A stretch of DNA of 64,000 nt from Streptomyces sp. NBC_01298 (GCF_035978755.1 NZ_CP108414.1:7316001-7380000), one strand, 5' to 3'. Shown: positions 33,395 through 41,388, numbered from the stretch's first letter. Program-made: numbers and translations. The notes: generated by a model from the sequence alone, not told the origin.

Positions 33395-34849
33395 GTGAGC
33401 GAACAGCCCAAGAGCGGCGGCAAGCCCGCCAAGTCGGCCAAGCCCCACCGGAGGCCCAAGAAGGACCCCGTCCGGATGCTGGCCTTCGAGGTGTTGCGGG
33501 CGGTGGACGAGCGCGACGCGTACGCGAACCTCGTGCTGCCGCCGCTGCTGAAGAAGGCCCGCAAGGACGAGACCTTCCAGGCGCGGGACGCGGCGCTGGC
33601 CACCGAGCTCGTCTACGGGACCCTGCGCCGCCAGGGCACGTACGACGCGGTCATCAAGGCCTGCATCGACCGGCCGCTGCGCGAGGTCGACCCGCCGGTG
33701 CTCGACGTGCTCTCGCTCGGCGCGCACCAGCTGCTCGGGACCCGGATCCCCACCCACGCGGCGGTGTCCGCGAGCGTGGAGCTGGCCCGGGTGGTGCTCG
33801 GGGACGGGCGGGCGAAGTTCGTCAACGCGGTGCTGCGCAAGATCTCCGCGCACGACCTGGACGAGTGGCTGGAGAAGGTCGCCCCGCCGTACGAGGACGA
33901 TGCCGAGGAGCACCTCGCGGTCTTCCACTCGCACCCGAGGTGGGTCGTCAGCGCCCTGTGGGACTCGCTGGGCGGCGGCCGGGCCGGGATCGAGGACCTG
34001 CTGGAGGCCGACAACGAGCGGCCCGAGGTCACGCTCGTCGCACGGCCCGGGCGGTCCACGGCCCAGGAGCTGCTGGAGGCGGTGGGCGAGGACTCGGCGC
34101 TGCCCGGGCGCTGGTCCCCGTACGCGGTCCGGATGGCCGAGGGCGGTGAACCGGGCGCGCTGGAGGCGGTGCGCGACGGCCGCGCCGGAGTCCAGGACGA
34201 AGGCAGCCAGCTGGTGGCGATGGCCCTGGCGGCCGCCCCGGTCGAGGGCCGCGACGAGCGCTGGCTGGACGGATGCGCCGGACCGGGTGGCAAGGCGGCG
34301 CTGCTCGCGGCGCTCGCCGCCCAGCGGGGTGCGTTCCTGCTGGCCTCCGAGAAGCAGCCCCACCGGGCCCGGCTGGTCGAGCGCGCGCTCGCCGGCAACC
34401 CGGGCCCCTACCAGGTCATCACGGCCGACGGCACCCGCCCGCCGTGGCTGCCGGGCTCCTTCGACCGGGTCCTGATGGACGTGCCCTGCTCGGGCCTCGG
34501 CGCCCTGCGCCGCCGCCCGGAGGCGCGCTGGCGCCGCCGCCCGGAAGACCTGGAGAGCTTCGCGCCGCTCCAGCGCGGGCTGCTGCGCGAGGCGCTCTCG
34601 GCCGTCCGGGTGGGCGGCGTCGTGGGCTACGCGACGTGTTCGCCGCACCTGGCGGAGACCCGGGTGGTGGTGGAAGACGTACTGAAGGGCCGGGGCGCGG
34701 GTGCGGCCCCGATCGCGGCGGAACTGATCGACGCGCGACCGTACATGCAGGGGGTCCCGGCCCTGGGCGACGGCCCGGACGTACAGCTGTGGCCGCACCT
34801 GCACGGGACGGACGCTATGTATCTGGCGCTGATCCGCAGGACCGGGTAG
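33395..34849 (+). CDS. rsmB: 16S rRNA m5C967 methyltransferase RsmB
   Basis: Methylates cytosine in 16S rRNA using SAM. The 484-residue protein has a basic N-terminal extension (KPHRRPKKDPVR), an N-terminal NusB-like RNA-binding domain (residues about 28-170, ATELVYGTLRRQGTYD) and the SAM-dependent methyltransferase domain. The latter shows LDGCAGPGGKAALLA, the DVPCSGLGALRRRPE motif with one active-site Cys and ATCSPHLAETR with the other. GTG start at 33395. It is followed by a GGTTCGG-type tandem repeat. Confidence 0.95.
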   Translation: MSEQPKSGGKPAKSAKPHRRPKKDPVRMLAFEVLRAVDERDAYANLVLPPLLKKARKDETFQARDAALATELVYGTLRRQGTYDAVIKACIDRPLREVDPPVLDVLSLGAHQLLGTRIPTHAAVSASVELARVVLGDGRAKFVNAVLRKISAHDLDEWLEKVAPPYEDDAEEHLAVFHSHPRWVVSALWDSLGGGRAGIEDLLEADNERPEVTLVARPGRSTAQELLEAVGEDSALPGRWSPYAVRMAEGGEPGALEAVRDGRAGVQDEGSQLVAMALAAAPVEGRDERWLDGCAGPGGKAALLAALAAQRGAFLLASEKQPHRARLVERALAGNPGPYQVITADGTRPPWLPGSFDRVLMDVPCSGLGALRRRPEARWRRRPEDLESFAPLQRGLLREALSAVRVGGVVGYATCSPHLAETRVVVEDVLKGRGAGAAPIAAELIDARPYMQGVPALGDGPDVQLWPHLHGTDAMYLALIRRTG

Positions 34850-34855
34850 CGGAGC

Positions 34856-34950
34856 GGTTCGGTCGGTTCGGGTCGGTCGGTTCGGGTCGGTCGGTTCGGG
34901 TCGGTTCGGTCGGTTCGGGTCGGTTCGGTTCGGTCGGTTCGGTTCGGTCT
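34856..34950. repeat. Tandem repeat of ggttcggtc / ggttcgggtc units after rsmB
   Basis: About 95 bp of alternating 5-, 9- and 10-bp units built on tcggttcgg(g) run from the rsmB stop toward the convergent ridA gene. The unit order is irregular, as expected from slippage. There is no protein in this stretch. Confidence 0.9.
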
Positions 34951-34997
34951 GGTCCGGCGGCCGACCATCCCCCGGGTGGTCGGCCGGACCGGGCGCC

Positions 34998-35405
34998 TTA
35001 CGCGACGGCGGTTCCCTCCAGCTCGACCAGCTGGCCCGGGATCGCCAGCCGTGACACCCCGAGCATCGTGGTGGTGGGCGCCACCCCGGCGGCGCCCAGC
35101 CGCGACGCCAGCTCGCCGTAGTGCCGGAAGAGCAGGTCGACGTCGGTCGTGTAGACGTTGAGCCGGACGAGGTTGGCGAGGGACATGCCGGCCTCGGCGA
35201 GTACCGCCTCCACGTTGTCGATGCTCAGCGCCAGCTGCGCCGCCATGTCGCCGTCGTGCTCGGGCTTGCCTTCGGCGCTCATCGCGGTCTGGCCCGAGAG
35301 GTAGAGGGTCCGGGTCTGGCCGGAGACGACCTCGCCCTGGTTGAAGCCCATCTCGACCGACCAGGTCACGGGGTTGACGGCGGTGCGCTGGATTTGCGTG
35401 GCCAT
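34998..35405 (-). CDS. RidA family enamine/imine deaminase-like protein
   Basis: RidA proteins hydrolyse reactive 2-aminoacrylate-type enamines. The 135-residue product has the trimeric YjgF fold: LYLSGQTAMSAEGKPEHDGDMAAQLALSIDNVEAVL and LVRLNVYTTDVD. The family arginine that binds the substrate carboxylate is usually in a later (x)R(x)P context; here the strand reads TMLGVSRLAIPGQLVELEGTAV, so activity is likely but the Rid subgroup is unclear. ATG at 35405; an upstream reading is Gln/Ala-rich repeat DNA. It is divergent from the WYL regulator, which probably controls it. Confidence 0.85.
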   Translation of the reverse strand: MATQIQRTAVNPVTWSVEMGFNQGEVVSGQTRTLYLSGQTAMSAEGKPEHDGDMAAQLALSIDNVEAVLAEAGMSLANLVRLNVYTTDVDLLFRHYGELASRLGAAGVAPTTTMLGVSRLAIPGQLVELEGTAVA

Positions 35406-35442
35406 GTCGGCTCCATCGGTTCGTTGGGGAAGAGGCTGGGCT

Positions 35443-35494
35443 GCTGCGTTGCTGCGTTGCTGCGTTGCTGTGCTGATGTGCTGCTGTGCTGATG
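35443..35494. repeat. Short tandem repeats in the ridA/WYL divergent region
   Basis: Three copies of gctgcgtt (35443-35466) are followed by two copies of gctgtgctgatg (35467-35478 and 35483-35494). They lie 38-89 bp upstream of the ridA start, where its promoter or leader should be. Confidence 0.9.
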
Positions 35495-35521
35495 AAGAGC
35501 CTCGCAATGAATCACGACACC

Positions 35522-35545
35522 CTCTGTCATGTATTCCGATAGAGT
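35522..35545 (+). promoter_or_regulatory. WYL regulator promoter with operator-like inverted repeat
   Basis: TAGAGT (35540-35545) ends 6 bp before the ATG, the spacing of a leaderless streptomycete transcript. The arms ctctgtc (35522-35528) and gatagag (35538-35544) form an inverted repeat overlapping that -10. This suggests autoregulation and possible co-control of ridA. Confidence 0.55.
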
Positions 35546-35551
35546 TTTTTC

Positions 35552-36535
35552 ATGCGCGCAGATCGCTTGGTCTCGCTCGTACTGCTGCTGCGTCAGCGCG
35601 GTCAGCTGACCGCGGACGCGCTGGCCAGCGAGCTGGAGGTGTCCACCCGCACGGTGCTGCGCGACATCGAGGCGCTGTCGGCCGCCGGGGTCCCGGTCTA
35701 CGCCGAACGCGGCCGGCACGGCGGCTTCGCGCTGTCGCCCGGATTCCGCACCGAGCTCACCGGCCTGAACCACGAGGAGAGCCTCGCCCTGCTGGCCGCC
35801 GGATCGGGGCACGGCGAGCAGGCCTTCGGCCTGGGGCCGGCGCTCGCTTCGGCGAGGCGCAAGGTGGTCGACGCGCTCCCCGAAAGCCATCGGGCCGTCG
35901 CCAGTGACGCGGCGCAGCGATTCCTCGTCGACCCGGAGGCCGACCTTCTCTCGCGCAGGCGGGTCGCCGAAGAAGTACCCGGCGCCACGATGATGGAGGT
36001 CCGGCGCGCGGTGCTCGCCGGACACAAGCTGCGGATCCACTACGCGGCCACGGGCGGAACGCCGCAGTGGCGGACGGTGGACCCGATAGGGCTGGTCACC
36101 GTACGGGACCGGGGCTATCTGCTGGCCACGAGATCCGGCGAGGACCGCACGTACCGGCTGTCGCGCGTGCTGGCGGCCGAGGAACTCCCCGAGGCGGCAG
36201 TGCGGCCGAACCGGGTCGATCTGGACCGGATCTGGCGGGAACGCTCGGCGCAGTTCCTGTCGGGCGGCGACCACATCGCCGTGCGGCTCCGGGTGAACCC
36301 GGAGCGCCGGGAAGACCTGCTGAACACCGCACTGGCGGTCCGCGCGGAGGTGCCGGAGAGCGACGGGGACGGCTGGCTGCGCCTGGAGGTGACCTTCCAG
36401 GACATGCGCCATGCCCAGTGGGCGCTGTGGCAGCTCGGCACGGACGGCGAAGCCCTGGCCCCCCAGTCGCTGCGCACGCTGCTGCGGGAGCGGGCGGAGG
36501 CGGTGGCGGCGCGTTATGGGGGGTCTGGGGTGTAG
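35552..36535 (+). CDS. HTH-WYL transcriptional regulator
   Basis: A 327-residue regulator: DeoR-like winged helix at residues 1-60 (LTADALASELEVSTRTVLRDIEALSAAGVPVYAERGRHGG), a WYL sensor domain at about 140-215 (LRIHYAATGGTPQWRTVDPIGLVTVRDRGYLLATR) and a WCX extension ending in a helical tail. WYL domains bind small ligands or nucleic acids. In the WYL motif the central residues read GYLLA rather than WYL. It is divergent from ridA with a shared 146-bp control region, so ridA is the most likely target. The ligand is unknown. Confidence 0.88.
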   Translation: MRADRLVSLVLLLRQRGQLTADALASELEVSTRTVLRDIEALSAAGVPVYAERGRHGGFALSPGFRTELTGLNHEESLALLAAGSGHGEQAFGLGPALASARRKVVDALPESHRAVASDAAQRFLVDPEADLLSRRRVAEEVPGATMMEVRRAVLAGHKLRIHYAATGGTPQWRTVDPIGLVTVRDRGYLLATRSGEDRTYRLSRVLAAEELPEAAVRPNRVDLDRIWRERSAQFLSGGDHIAVRLRVNPERREDLLNTALAVRAEVPESDGDGWLRLEVTFQDMRHAQWALWQLGTDGEALAPQSLRTLLRERAEAVAARYGGSGV

Positions 36536-36584
36536 GGGGTGTAGGGGGTGTTGGGGTGACGGGGTGGTGGGGTGACGGGGTGGT
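36531..36584. repeat. 9-bp and 16-bp tandem repeats at the 3' end of the WYL gene
   Basis: tgtaggggg occurs at 36531-36539 and 36540-36548, with a partial third unit. Then ggggtgacggggtggt is present twice (36553-36568 and 36569-36584). The first 9-bp unit overlaps the WYL stop codon. Confidence 0.9.
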
Positions 36585-37267
36585 GGGCTTGTGCTGCGGG
36601 TTGGTCGGTGGCGTTGGCATGGTCCGGGGGGAGCCCGGCAGTCCAGCGTCCTTTCGGTGCGGGCCGGTCCCTCAAGGGCGCTCCCTTCGGTCGCGTCGCT
36701 ACGCGATGGCCTTCGGCCACCCTTGACCGACCGGCCCACCCCGAAACGCCACAAGACTTCCGGGATCCCCCCGAGGAACGGCCGGGAGGGAGGACAGGGA
36801 GGAGCGGCCCAGTCGCAGATACGCAGCCCCCTCCGGCCAGTGGGCATCCGTCACGGCTCCGGCAGGACAGGAAGCTCAGTCACCACACACGCGCGGGGCG
36901 ATCAGAGCATCCAGGGCCGGGCGTCTGGACACCCTTCCCGTGACGGTCGCCCGCCACCACGAGCGAGAGGGGGACATGCAGCCCCTCGGAGTCGGTGGGC
37001 GCGACAGATCGCTACACACTCCCGCTCGGCTTAGCGACTAACCGCCGTCCCTGGCTGATCTGGACGGGGTGTCCGGGACGGGCCGGAGTCCGGGAGGTTG
37101 TCGCGGAGGTCTTCGGCGCGGCCTGCCGGAGCCGTGTATGGATGGCCATCAGCCGGAGAGGGCCCACAAGGAAGCGACTGGGCCGCTCCTCCCCTCCTCC
37201 CTCCCGGGCTCCCCCCCCGGACCATGCCAACGTCACAGATCGGCCCGCAGCACGAGCCCAGCACCCC
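36577..37267. repeat. Gene-free 0.7-kb long inverted-repeat region between the WYL gene and rpe
   Basis: Two nested arm pairs match in inverted orientation: 36577-36638 with 37204-37267 (sharing ggaccatgccaacg and agcccgg), and 36783-36868 with 37121-37206 (sharing ggagcggcccagtcg and cacggctccggcagg). On the right the arms are contiguous; on the left they are split by a 144-bp insert holding its own hairpin (36661-36678 with 36720-36737, gggccggtccctcaaggg). No convincing gene is present. It may be a miniature or decayed mobile element or an inverted duplication. Confidence 0.75.
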
Positions 37268-37317
37268 ACTTCCGGGGTAGTGGCCGGAAGGCGTTGGCGG
37301 CATGGCACGCTTGGGGC

Positions 37318-38004
37318 ATGGCCGTTCAGATCAATCCCAGCATCTTGTCCGCCGACTTCGCCCGACTCGCCGAGGAGGCGAAGGCCGTTCAGGGGGCCGA
37401 CTGGCTGCATGTCGACGTCATGGACAATCACTTCGTCCCGAACCTCACGCTGGGCGTGCCGATCGTGGAGTCGCTGAGCCGGGCGACGGACATCCCGCTC
37501 GATCTGCACCTCATGATCGAGGACCCCGACCGCTGGGCCCCCCAGTACATCGAGGCCGGTGCCGGCTCCGTGACCTTCCACGCCGAGGCCGCCGCCGCGC
37601 CCGTGCGGCTCGCGCGGGAGATCCGGGCCAAGGGGGCGCGGGCGTCGATGGCGCTGAAGCCGGCGACGCCCATCGAGCAGTACGAGGACATCCTTCCCGA
37701 GCTCGACATGCTGCTGATCATGACCGTGGAGCCCGGCTTCGGCGGTCAGCCCTTCCTCGACATCATGCTGCCCAAGATCCGCCGCACCCGGGAGCTGATC
37801 TCCAGGCACGGTCTGGAGCTGTGGCTCCAGGTCGACGGAGGCGTCTCCGCCACGACCATCGAGCGGTGCGCGGAGGCGGGCGCGGACGTGTTCGTGGCGG
37901 GCAGCGCGGTCTACGGAGCGGTGGATCCGGCGGCAGCCGTACGCACGCTGCGTGACCAGGCGGGTGCGGCGATCGCCGCTGCGCCCTGGGCATGCAGCCA
38001 CTGA
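37318..38004 (+). CDS. rpe: Ribulose-phosphate 3-epimerase
   Basis: Interconverts ribulose 5-phosphate and xylulose 5-phosphate in the pentose phosphate pathway. It has 228 residues in a TIM barrel: [13 protein letters not shown] at the N-terminus, the metal/catalytic [35 protein letters not shown], the second catalytic Asp in QVDGGVSA and phosphate-binding GSAVYG. The ATG at 37318 gives the standard N-terminus; longer in-frame readings run into the inverted-repeat region. Confidence 0.95.
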   Translation: MAVQINPSILSADFARLAEEAKAVQGADWLHVDVMDNHFVPNLTLGVPIVESLSRATDIPLDLHLMIEDPDRWAPQYIEAGAGSVTFHAEAAAAPVRLAREIRAKGARASMALKPATPIEQYEDILPELDMLLIMTVEPGFGGQPFLDIMLPKIRRTRELISRHGLELWLQVDGGVSATTIERCAEAGADVFVAGSAVYGAVDPAAAVRTLRDQAGAAIAAAPWACSH

Positions 38005-38109
38005 GACAAGGCTTGGTGAACAGCTCGGTGAACGGGAGCTGTCCAGGCTGATCAACGGCCGTCGGATCTGACAGGATGAACGGCGAGTCGAGAGTGTGAA
38101 CACGATGGT

Positions 38110-39156
38110 GTGAACAGCAGTGAGGAGAACGCGGTGTCTGCAATGTCGGCGGGACGGTCAGCCCTGCGGATGGGACCCGCGGAGCTCGTGCAGGCGGCGG
38201 CCATGGCGCGCCGCTTCTACCTGGAGGGGAAGTCCAAGATCCAGATCGCCGAGGAGTTCGGCGTGAGCCGCTTCAAGGTGGCCCGGGTCCTGGAGACCGC
38301 TCTGGAGCGCGATCTCGTACGCATCGAGATCCGCGTACCGGCGGAGCTGGACGCGGAGCGGTCCGACGCGCTGCGCGCCCGGTACGGGCTGCGGCACGCC
38401 GTGGTCGTGGAGTCTCCGGCCGATGCCACCGAGGACGCGCCGGACCCGGAGAACCTGGGTGCCGTAGCCGCCGATCTGCTGGGTGAGCTCGTCAACGAAG
38501 GGGACGTGCTGGGTCTCGCGTGGGGGCGGTCGACCATTCACATGGCCGCCTCCCTGCACCGCCTGCCTCCTTGCACCGTCGTCCAGCTGACGGGCGTCTA
38601 CGACGCCGGTACGGCCGAGCGCGGGTCCGTGGAGGCCGTGCGCAGGGCCGCGCAGGTGTCGGGCGGCGATGCCCACCCGATCTACGCCCCGATGCTGCTG
38701 CCCGATCCGGCCACCGCGGCCGCCCTGCGGAACCAGACGGGGATCGCGCGGGCCTTCGAGTACTTCGACAAGGTGACGGTCGCCGCCGTCTCCATCGGGT
38801 CCTGGGAGACGGGCATCTCTACCGTCCACGACATGCTGAGCGACGAGGAGCGGGCGCACTACGCCTCGCTGGGTGTCGCGGCCGAGATGTCCGCCCATCT
38901 GTTCGACGCCCAAGGGCGCCGGGTCGGGCGGGACCTCGGCGAGCGGTGCATCACCGTGGAGGCGGACCGGCTGCGCCGGATCCCCGAGGTCGTGGCCATC
39001 GCCGGCGGGCTGCGCAAGGCGTCCGCGATCGGGGCGGTGCTGCGCTCGGGACTCGTGACCAGTCTGGTCACCGACACCGCCGTAGCGGACTATCTGCTGA
39101 CCGAATCGGAGCCCGGTCTGCGGCCGGCGCTGGAGCGGGCCGACCCCGACGAGTGA
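38110..39156 (+). CDS. SorC/DeoR-type sugar-binding transcriptional regulator
   Basis: A 348-residue regulator with an N-terminal helix-turn-helix (residues about 25-70, FYLEGKSKIQIAEEFGVSRFKVARVLE) and a C-terminal SorC-type phosphosugar-binding domain resembling glucosamine-6-phosphate isomerase folds (LGLAWGRSTIHMAASL, VAAVSIGSWETG and AIAGGLRKASAIGAVLRSG). It follows rpe, so a pentose-phosphate or related sugar phosphate is a reasonable inducer, but that is inference. GTG at 38110 or ATG at 38143 may be the start. Repeated gtgaac motifs occur in the 105-bp gap upstream. Confidence 0.85.
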   Translation: MNSSEENAVSAMSAGRSALRMGPAELVQAAAMARRFYLEGKSKIQIAEEFGVSRFKVARVLETALERDLVRIEIRVPAELDAERSDALRARYGLRHAVVVESPADATEDAPDPENLGAVAADLLGELVNEGDVLGLAWGRSTIHMAASLHRLPPCTVVQLTGVYDAGTAERGSVEAVRRAAQVSGGDAHPIYAPMLLPDPATAAALRNQTGIARAFEYFDKVTVAAVSIGSWETGISTVHDMLSDEERAHYASLGVAAEMSAHLFDAQGRRVGRDLGERCITVEADRLRRIPEVVAIAGGLRKASAIGAVLRSGLVTSLVTDTAVADYLLTESEPGLRPALERADPDE

Positions 39157-39292
39157 TTGTTCGGATTGGTCCGATTGTCCGGACGAATGCCGGTCAAACG
39201 CGGGCACGTGAGGTTCGCCGATGCGGATGGTGCCGTAATTGAGATCCGAACGGCGGACCGTTCGACGGCCTGCTGGGCGCATACTGGGTGCA

Positions 39293-39517
39293 ATGACAAA
39301 GTCCGCAGTACCTCGCCGCCATCTGCCGTCCAGCCCGTTCAAGGCCCCCGTGGAAGCGCCCCTCCGGCACTTCAGCGTCGGCGACCGGGTTTCTCACGAT
39401 GAGCACGGCCTCGGCCGTGTCGTCGCCATTGAGGAGGGGATCGCTGTCCTCGTCGAATTCGGGCCTGAGGTCCGTAAGCGCATCCTGAGTCCGTACACCA
39501 AGATGTCCGCCCTCTGA
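39293..39517 (+). CDS. Small Tudor/SH3-like domain protein
   Basis: A 74-residue protein of unknown role. Its core, FSVGDRVSHDEHGLGRVVAIEEGIAVLVEFG, matches the small beta-barrel found at the C-terminus of UvrD/PcrA helicases and in CarD-like RNA-polymerase-interaction domains. The rest is short and basic. The ATG at 39293 was chosen over a longer reading at 39239 because it places the domain after a normal 25-residue lead. A nucleic-acid- or RNA-polymerase-related role is possible but not shown. Confidence 0.7.
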   Translation: MTKSAVPRRHLPSSPFKAPVEAPLRHFSVGDRVSHDEHGLGRVVAIEEGIAVLVEFGPEVRKRILSPYTKMSAL

Positions 39518-39566
39518 AGACACCGCGCGACTCGCGGGAGAATCGGATATTTGGCACGATCGGTGC

Positions 39567-40052
39567 ATGATCTTTCGGAACGTGCCCCGATCGTTGCTGC
39601 GTGTGCTGGGGGCCGTGTTCCTCTGCGCGGCGCTGGTCGGTGCGGTGGGTTGCAGCGGGAAGAAACCCGCGCCTGCCGCGGCCACCAGTACGAGCGCGAG
39701 CGCCGGCTCCGGCGTTGACGTTGCCCCGAGCGGGGCGGCGAGTTCCGCCGTGCCGACGCCCGGATGGGCGAAGGGCATGGCGACGGTACGGGCCTCGGCA
39801 TTGCCGCAGCAGGCCCGGGACGTGCTGACGCTGATCGACAAGGGCGGGCCGTACCAGTACCGGCAGGACGGGACCGTCTTCGGCAATTTCGAGAAGGTCC
39901 TGCCGCAGAAGAAGCGCGGCTACTACCACGAGTTCACCGTGAGGACGCCCGGTGAGCGGGACCGTGGGGCCCGGCGGATCGTGACCGGTGGGGGCGGGGA
40001 GTTCTTCTACACGGACGACCACTACGAGACCTTCAAGGCGGTTCTCCGATGA
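39567..40052 (+). CDS. Secreted guanyl-preferring ribonuclease (barnase/RNase Sa family), probable lipoprotein
   Basis: An extracellular RNase of the N1/T1-barnase family. The 161-residue protein has an N-terminal signal helix ending in a lipobox-like AVGC (Cys29), an Ala/Ser/Pro linker (about 30-66) and a C-terminal catalytic domain. The catalytic triad expected from RNase Sa is present: Glu122 (YYHEFTV), an Arg in RGARRIV (about 136-137) and His152 (TDDHYETF). Its TGA overlaps the ATG of a barstar-type inhibitor gene, giving the classic RNase-inhibitor pair. A lipid anchor would hold the toxin on the cell surface; the non-Leu lipobox makes this tentative. Confidence 0.9.
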   Translation: MIFRNVPRSLLRVLGAVFLCAALVGAVGCSGKKPAPAAATSTSASAGSGVDVAPSGAASSAVPTPGWAKGMATVRASALPQQARDVLTLIDKGGPYQYRQDGTVFGNFEKVLPQKKRGYYHEFTVRTPGERDRGARRIVTGGGGEFFYTDDHYETFKAVLR

Positions 40053-40486
40053 CCTTGGACCCGCGGCCCCTGGCCCCCGCGCTCGAAGCGGCCGAGGCCG
40101 CCGGGTGGGCGACCGTACGGCTGGATCTGGACGGCGTACGGAGCAAGGCCGAGCTGATGCGGCGGTGTGGCGGCGCGCTGCGGCTGCCGCCGTGGGTCGG
40201 GGGGAACTGGGATGCCCTGTCGGATGCGCTGAGGGATCTGTCGTGGTTGCCGGCGGCGCCGGGGCGGCTGATCGCGGTGACCTCTTGGCGGGGGTACGCG
40301 GAGGCTCGGCCTGCGGACTGGGAGACGTTGCGGGAGGTCTTGGAGGAGGCCGTCGATTTCTGGCGGGCGGACTCCGGGGGCGAGGGTGACGGGCCGGTGC
40401 TGACGGTGCTGCTCGCCGAGTCCGGCCCTGGGCCGGCTGCCGGGGCTCCGCCCCGGGCCCCGCGCCTCAAGCGCCGGCGAGGCTGA
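40049..40486 (+). CDS. Barstar-family RNase inhibitor with repeat-derived C-terminus
   Basis: Cytoplasmic inhibitor protecting the host from the upstream RNase. The 145-residue protein has the barstar hallmark GNWDALSDALRDLSWLP (around residues 51-67), where acidic residues plug the RNase active site, and an N-terminal RLDLDGVRSKAEL strand-helix. The ATG overlaps the RNase stop by 4 bp. The last 14 or so residues (APPRAPRLKRRRG) are encoded by the start of dispersed repeat copy C, so the original C-terminus seems to have been replaced or extended by that element. Confidence 0.88.
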   Translation: MTLDPRPLAPALEAAEAAGWATVRLDLDGVRSKAELMRRCGGALRLPPWVGGNWDALSDALRDLSWLPAAPGRLIAVTSWRGYAEARPADWETLREVLEEAVDFWRADSGGEGDGPVLTVLLAESGPGPAAGAPPRAPRLKRRRG

Positions 40487-40582
40487 CGGATTCGGGGCTC
40501 CGCCCCGGACCCCGCGCCTCAGACGCCGGCGAGGCTGGAGGTGCCCCGGCGGAGCCCGGGGGCTCCGCCGGGGGGCCTGGAA
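40442..40582. repeat. Dispersed intergenic element, copy C, with internal direct repeat
   Basis: Two direct copies of about 44 bp (ggggctccgccccggacccc ... ggcgaggctg) lie at 40442-40485 and 40494-40537, then a ccccggcggagcccggg/ccccgccgg palindrome to about 40577. The segments match copy B at 31345-31389. The first unit contains the barstar stop codon. The element ends at the globin stop. Confidence 0.88.
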
Positions 40583-41062
40583 TCAGGACTTCGGGATCCA
40601 GGGTGGGGTCTGGCCCCAGGACCAGACCGGGATGTCGGCCGCGTCGACCGGGGGTGGGTTGGGGCCCGAGTAGATCAGGGCCATGCGGGTGCCCCACTCG
40701 ATGTAGTACGCGAAGACCGCGCGGAACTCCGGGTCCGTGGGCAGGCCCACCTCGTCGGCCGTGTCCGTCAGCAGGTCCACCCAGCGGCGGCGCTGCTGTT
40801 CGGTGATGCCGCGGCCCAGGTGCTTGGTGGCCATGTGCTGGTGGCCGCCGTGGGAGGCGGTGTACTGCTTCGGGCCGCCGAAGACCTCCGCCAGCCAGAC
40901 CGCCACGTGCTGCGGGTGCTCGGAGTCCATGCCGGCGAAGACCGGGGCCAGGATCTCGTCCCGCAGGGCGTGCGCGTAGAAGACGTCCGTGAGGCGGTTC
41001 ATCGCCTCTTCGCCGCCCATCCATGCGTAGATGGTGGGCGTGGTGTCGGGTGTGGTGCTCAT
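40583..41062 (-). CDS. Group II truncated haemoglobin-like protein
   Basis: A 159-residue haem-binding globin of the 2-on-2 (trHbO) type. It shows IYAWMGGEEAMNRLTDVFYAHALRDEILAPVF at the N-terminus, GGPKQYTASHGGHQHMATKHLGRGIT around the haem pocket with the probable proximal His in ATKHLG, and RRRWVDLLTDTADEVGLP. The C-terminal extension (about residues 130-159) is Pro/Trp-rich. Its ATG overlaps the stop of the monooxygenase-like gene by 4 bp. In S. avermitilis a related haemoglobin is, as I recall, fused to such a monooxygenase domain. Oxygen or NO chemistry is likely, but the substrate is unknown. Confidence 0.88.
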   Translation of the reverse strand: MSTTPDTTPTIYAWMGGEEAMNRLTDVFYAHALRDEILAPVFAGMDSEHPQHVAVWLAEVFGGPKQYTASHGGHQHMATKHLGRGITEQQRRRWVDLLTDTADEVGLPTDPEFRAVFAYYIEWGTRMALIYSGPNPPPVDAADIPVWSWGQTPPWIPKS

Positions 41063-41388
41063 GACGGGGTGGAAGCCTTTCCGGGGCCGGCCACCTTGGT
41101 GACGAGGTAGTGCTGCATTTCCTCGATGGCCGTGACGTACGGGCGGATCGCCGTGAAGAACGCGGGGAAGTGCTCGCCCTTGCGGAATCCGTTCAGGTGG
41201 GCGTCGATCGAGGTCCAGCGGATGCGGAGGATGTAGCGTTCGGGCTCCTCCTCGCAGCGGGCGAGTTCGTAGTCGACGCACTCCGGCGAGGCGGCCAGGG
41301 CCTCGGAGGCCCTGACGTACGCGTCCTCGAAAGCCGGCTGGTCGTCCAATGCGATCCGGTAGCGGATGTATTCGACGGTGGTGGTCAT
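41059..41388 (-). CDS. Antibiotic biosynthesis monooxygenase (ABM) domain protein
   Basis: A 109-residue dimeric alpha/beta-barrel domain of the ABM superfamily (YIRYRIALDDQPAFEDAYVRASEAL, CVDYELARCEEEPERYILRIRW). Members include cofactor-free quinone-forming monooxygenases and haem-degrading enzymes. It is the first gene of a two-gene minus-strand unit with the truncated haemoglobin and overlaps it by 4 bp, so the two products are made together and probably act together. No catalytic residue can be assigned with certainty. Confidence 0.85.
   Translation of the reverse strand: MTTTVEYIRYRIALDDQPAFEDAYVRASEALAASPECVDYELARCEEEPERYILRIRWTSIDAHLNGFRKGEHFPAFFTAIRPYVTAIEEMQHYLVTKVAGPGKASTPS

Noticed and set aside
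36591..37280. Several open frames within the inverted-repeat region before rpe
   Set aside because: They are compositionally biased, overlap one another on both strands, lack ribosome-binding sites and match no family. The repeat structure explains them.
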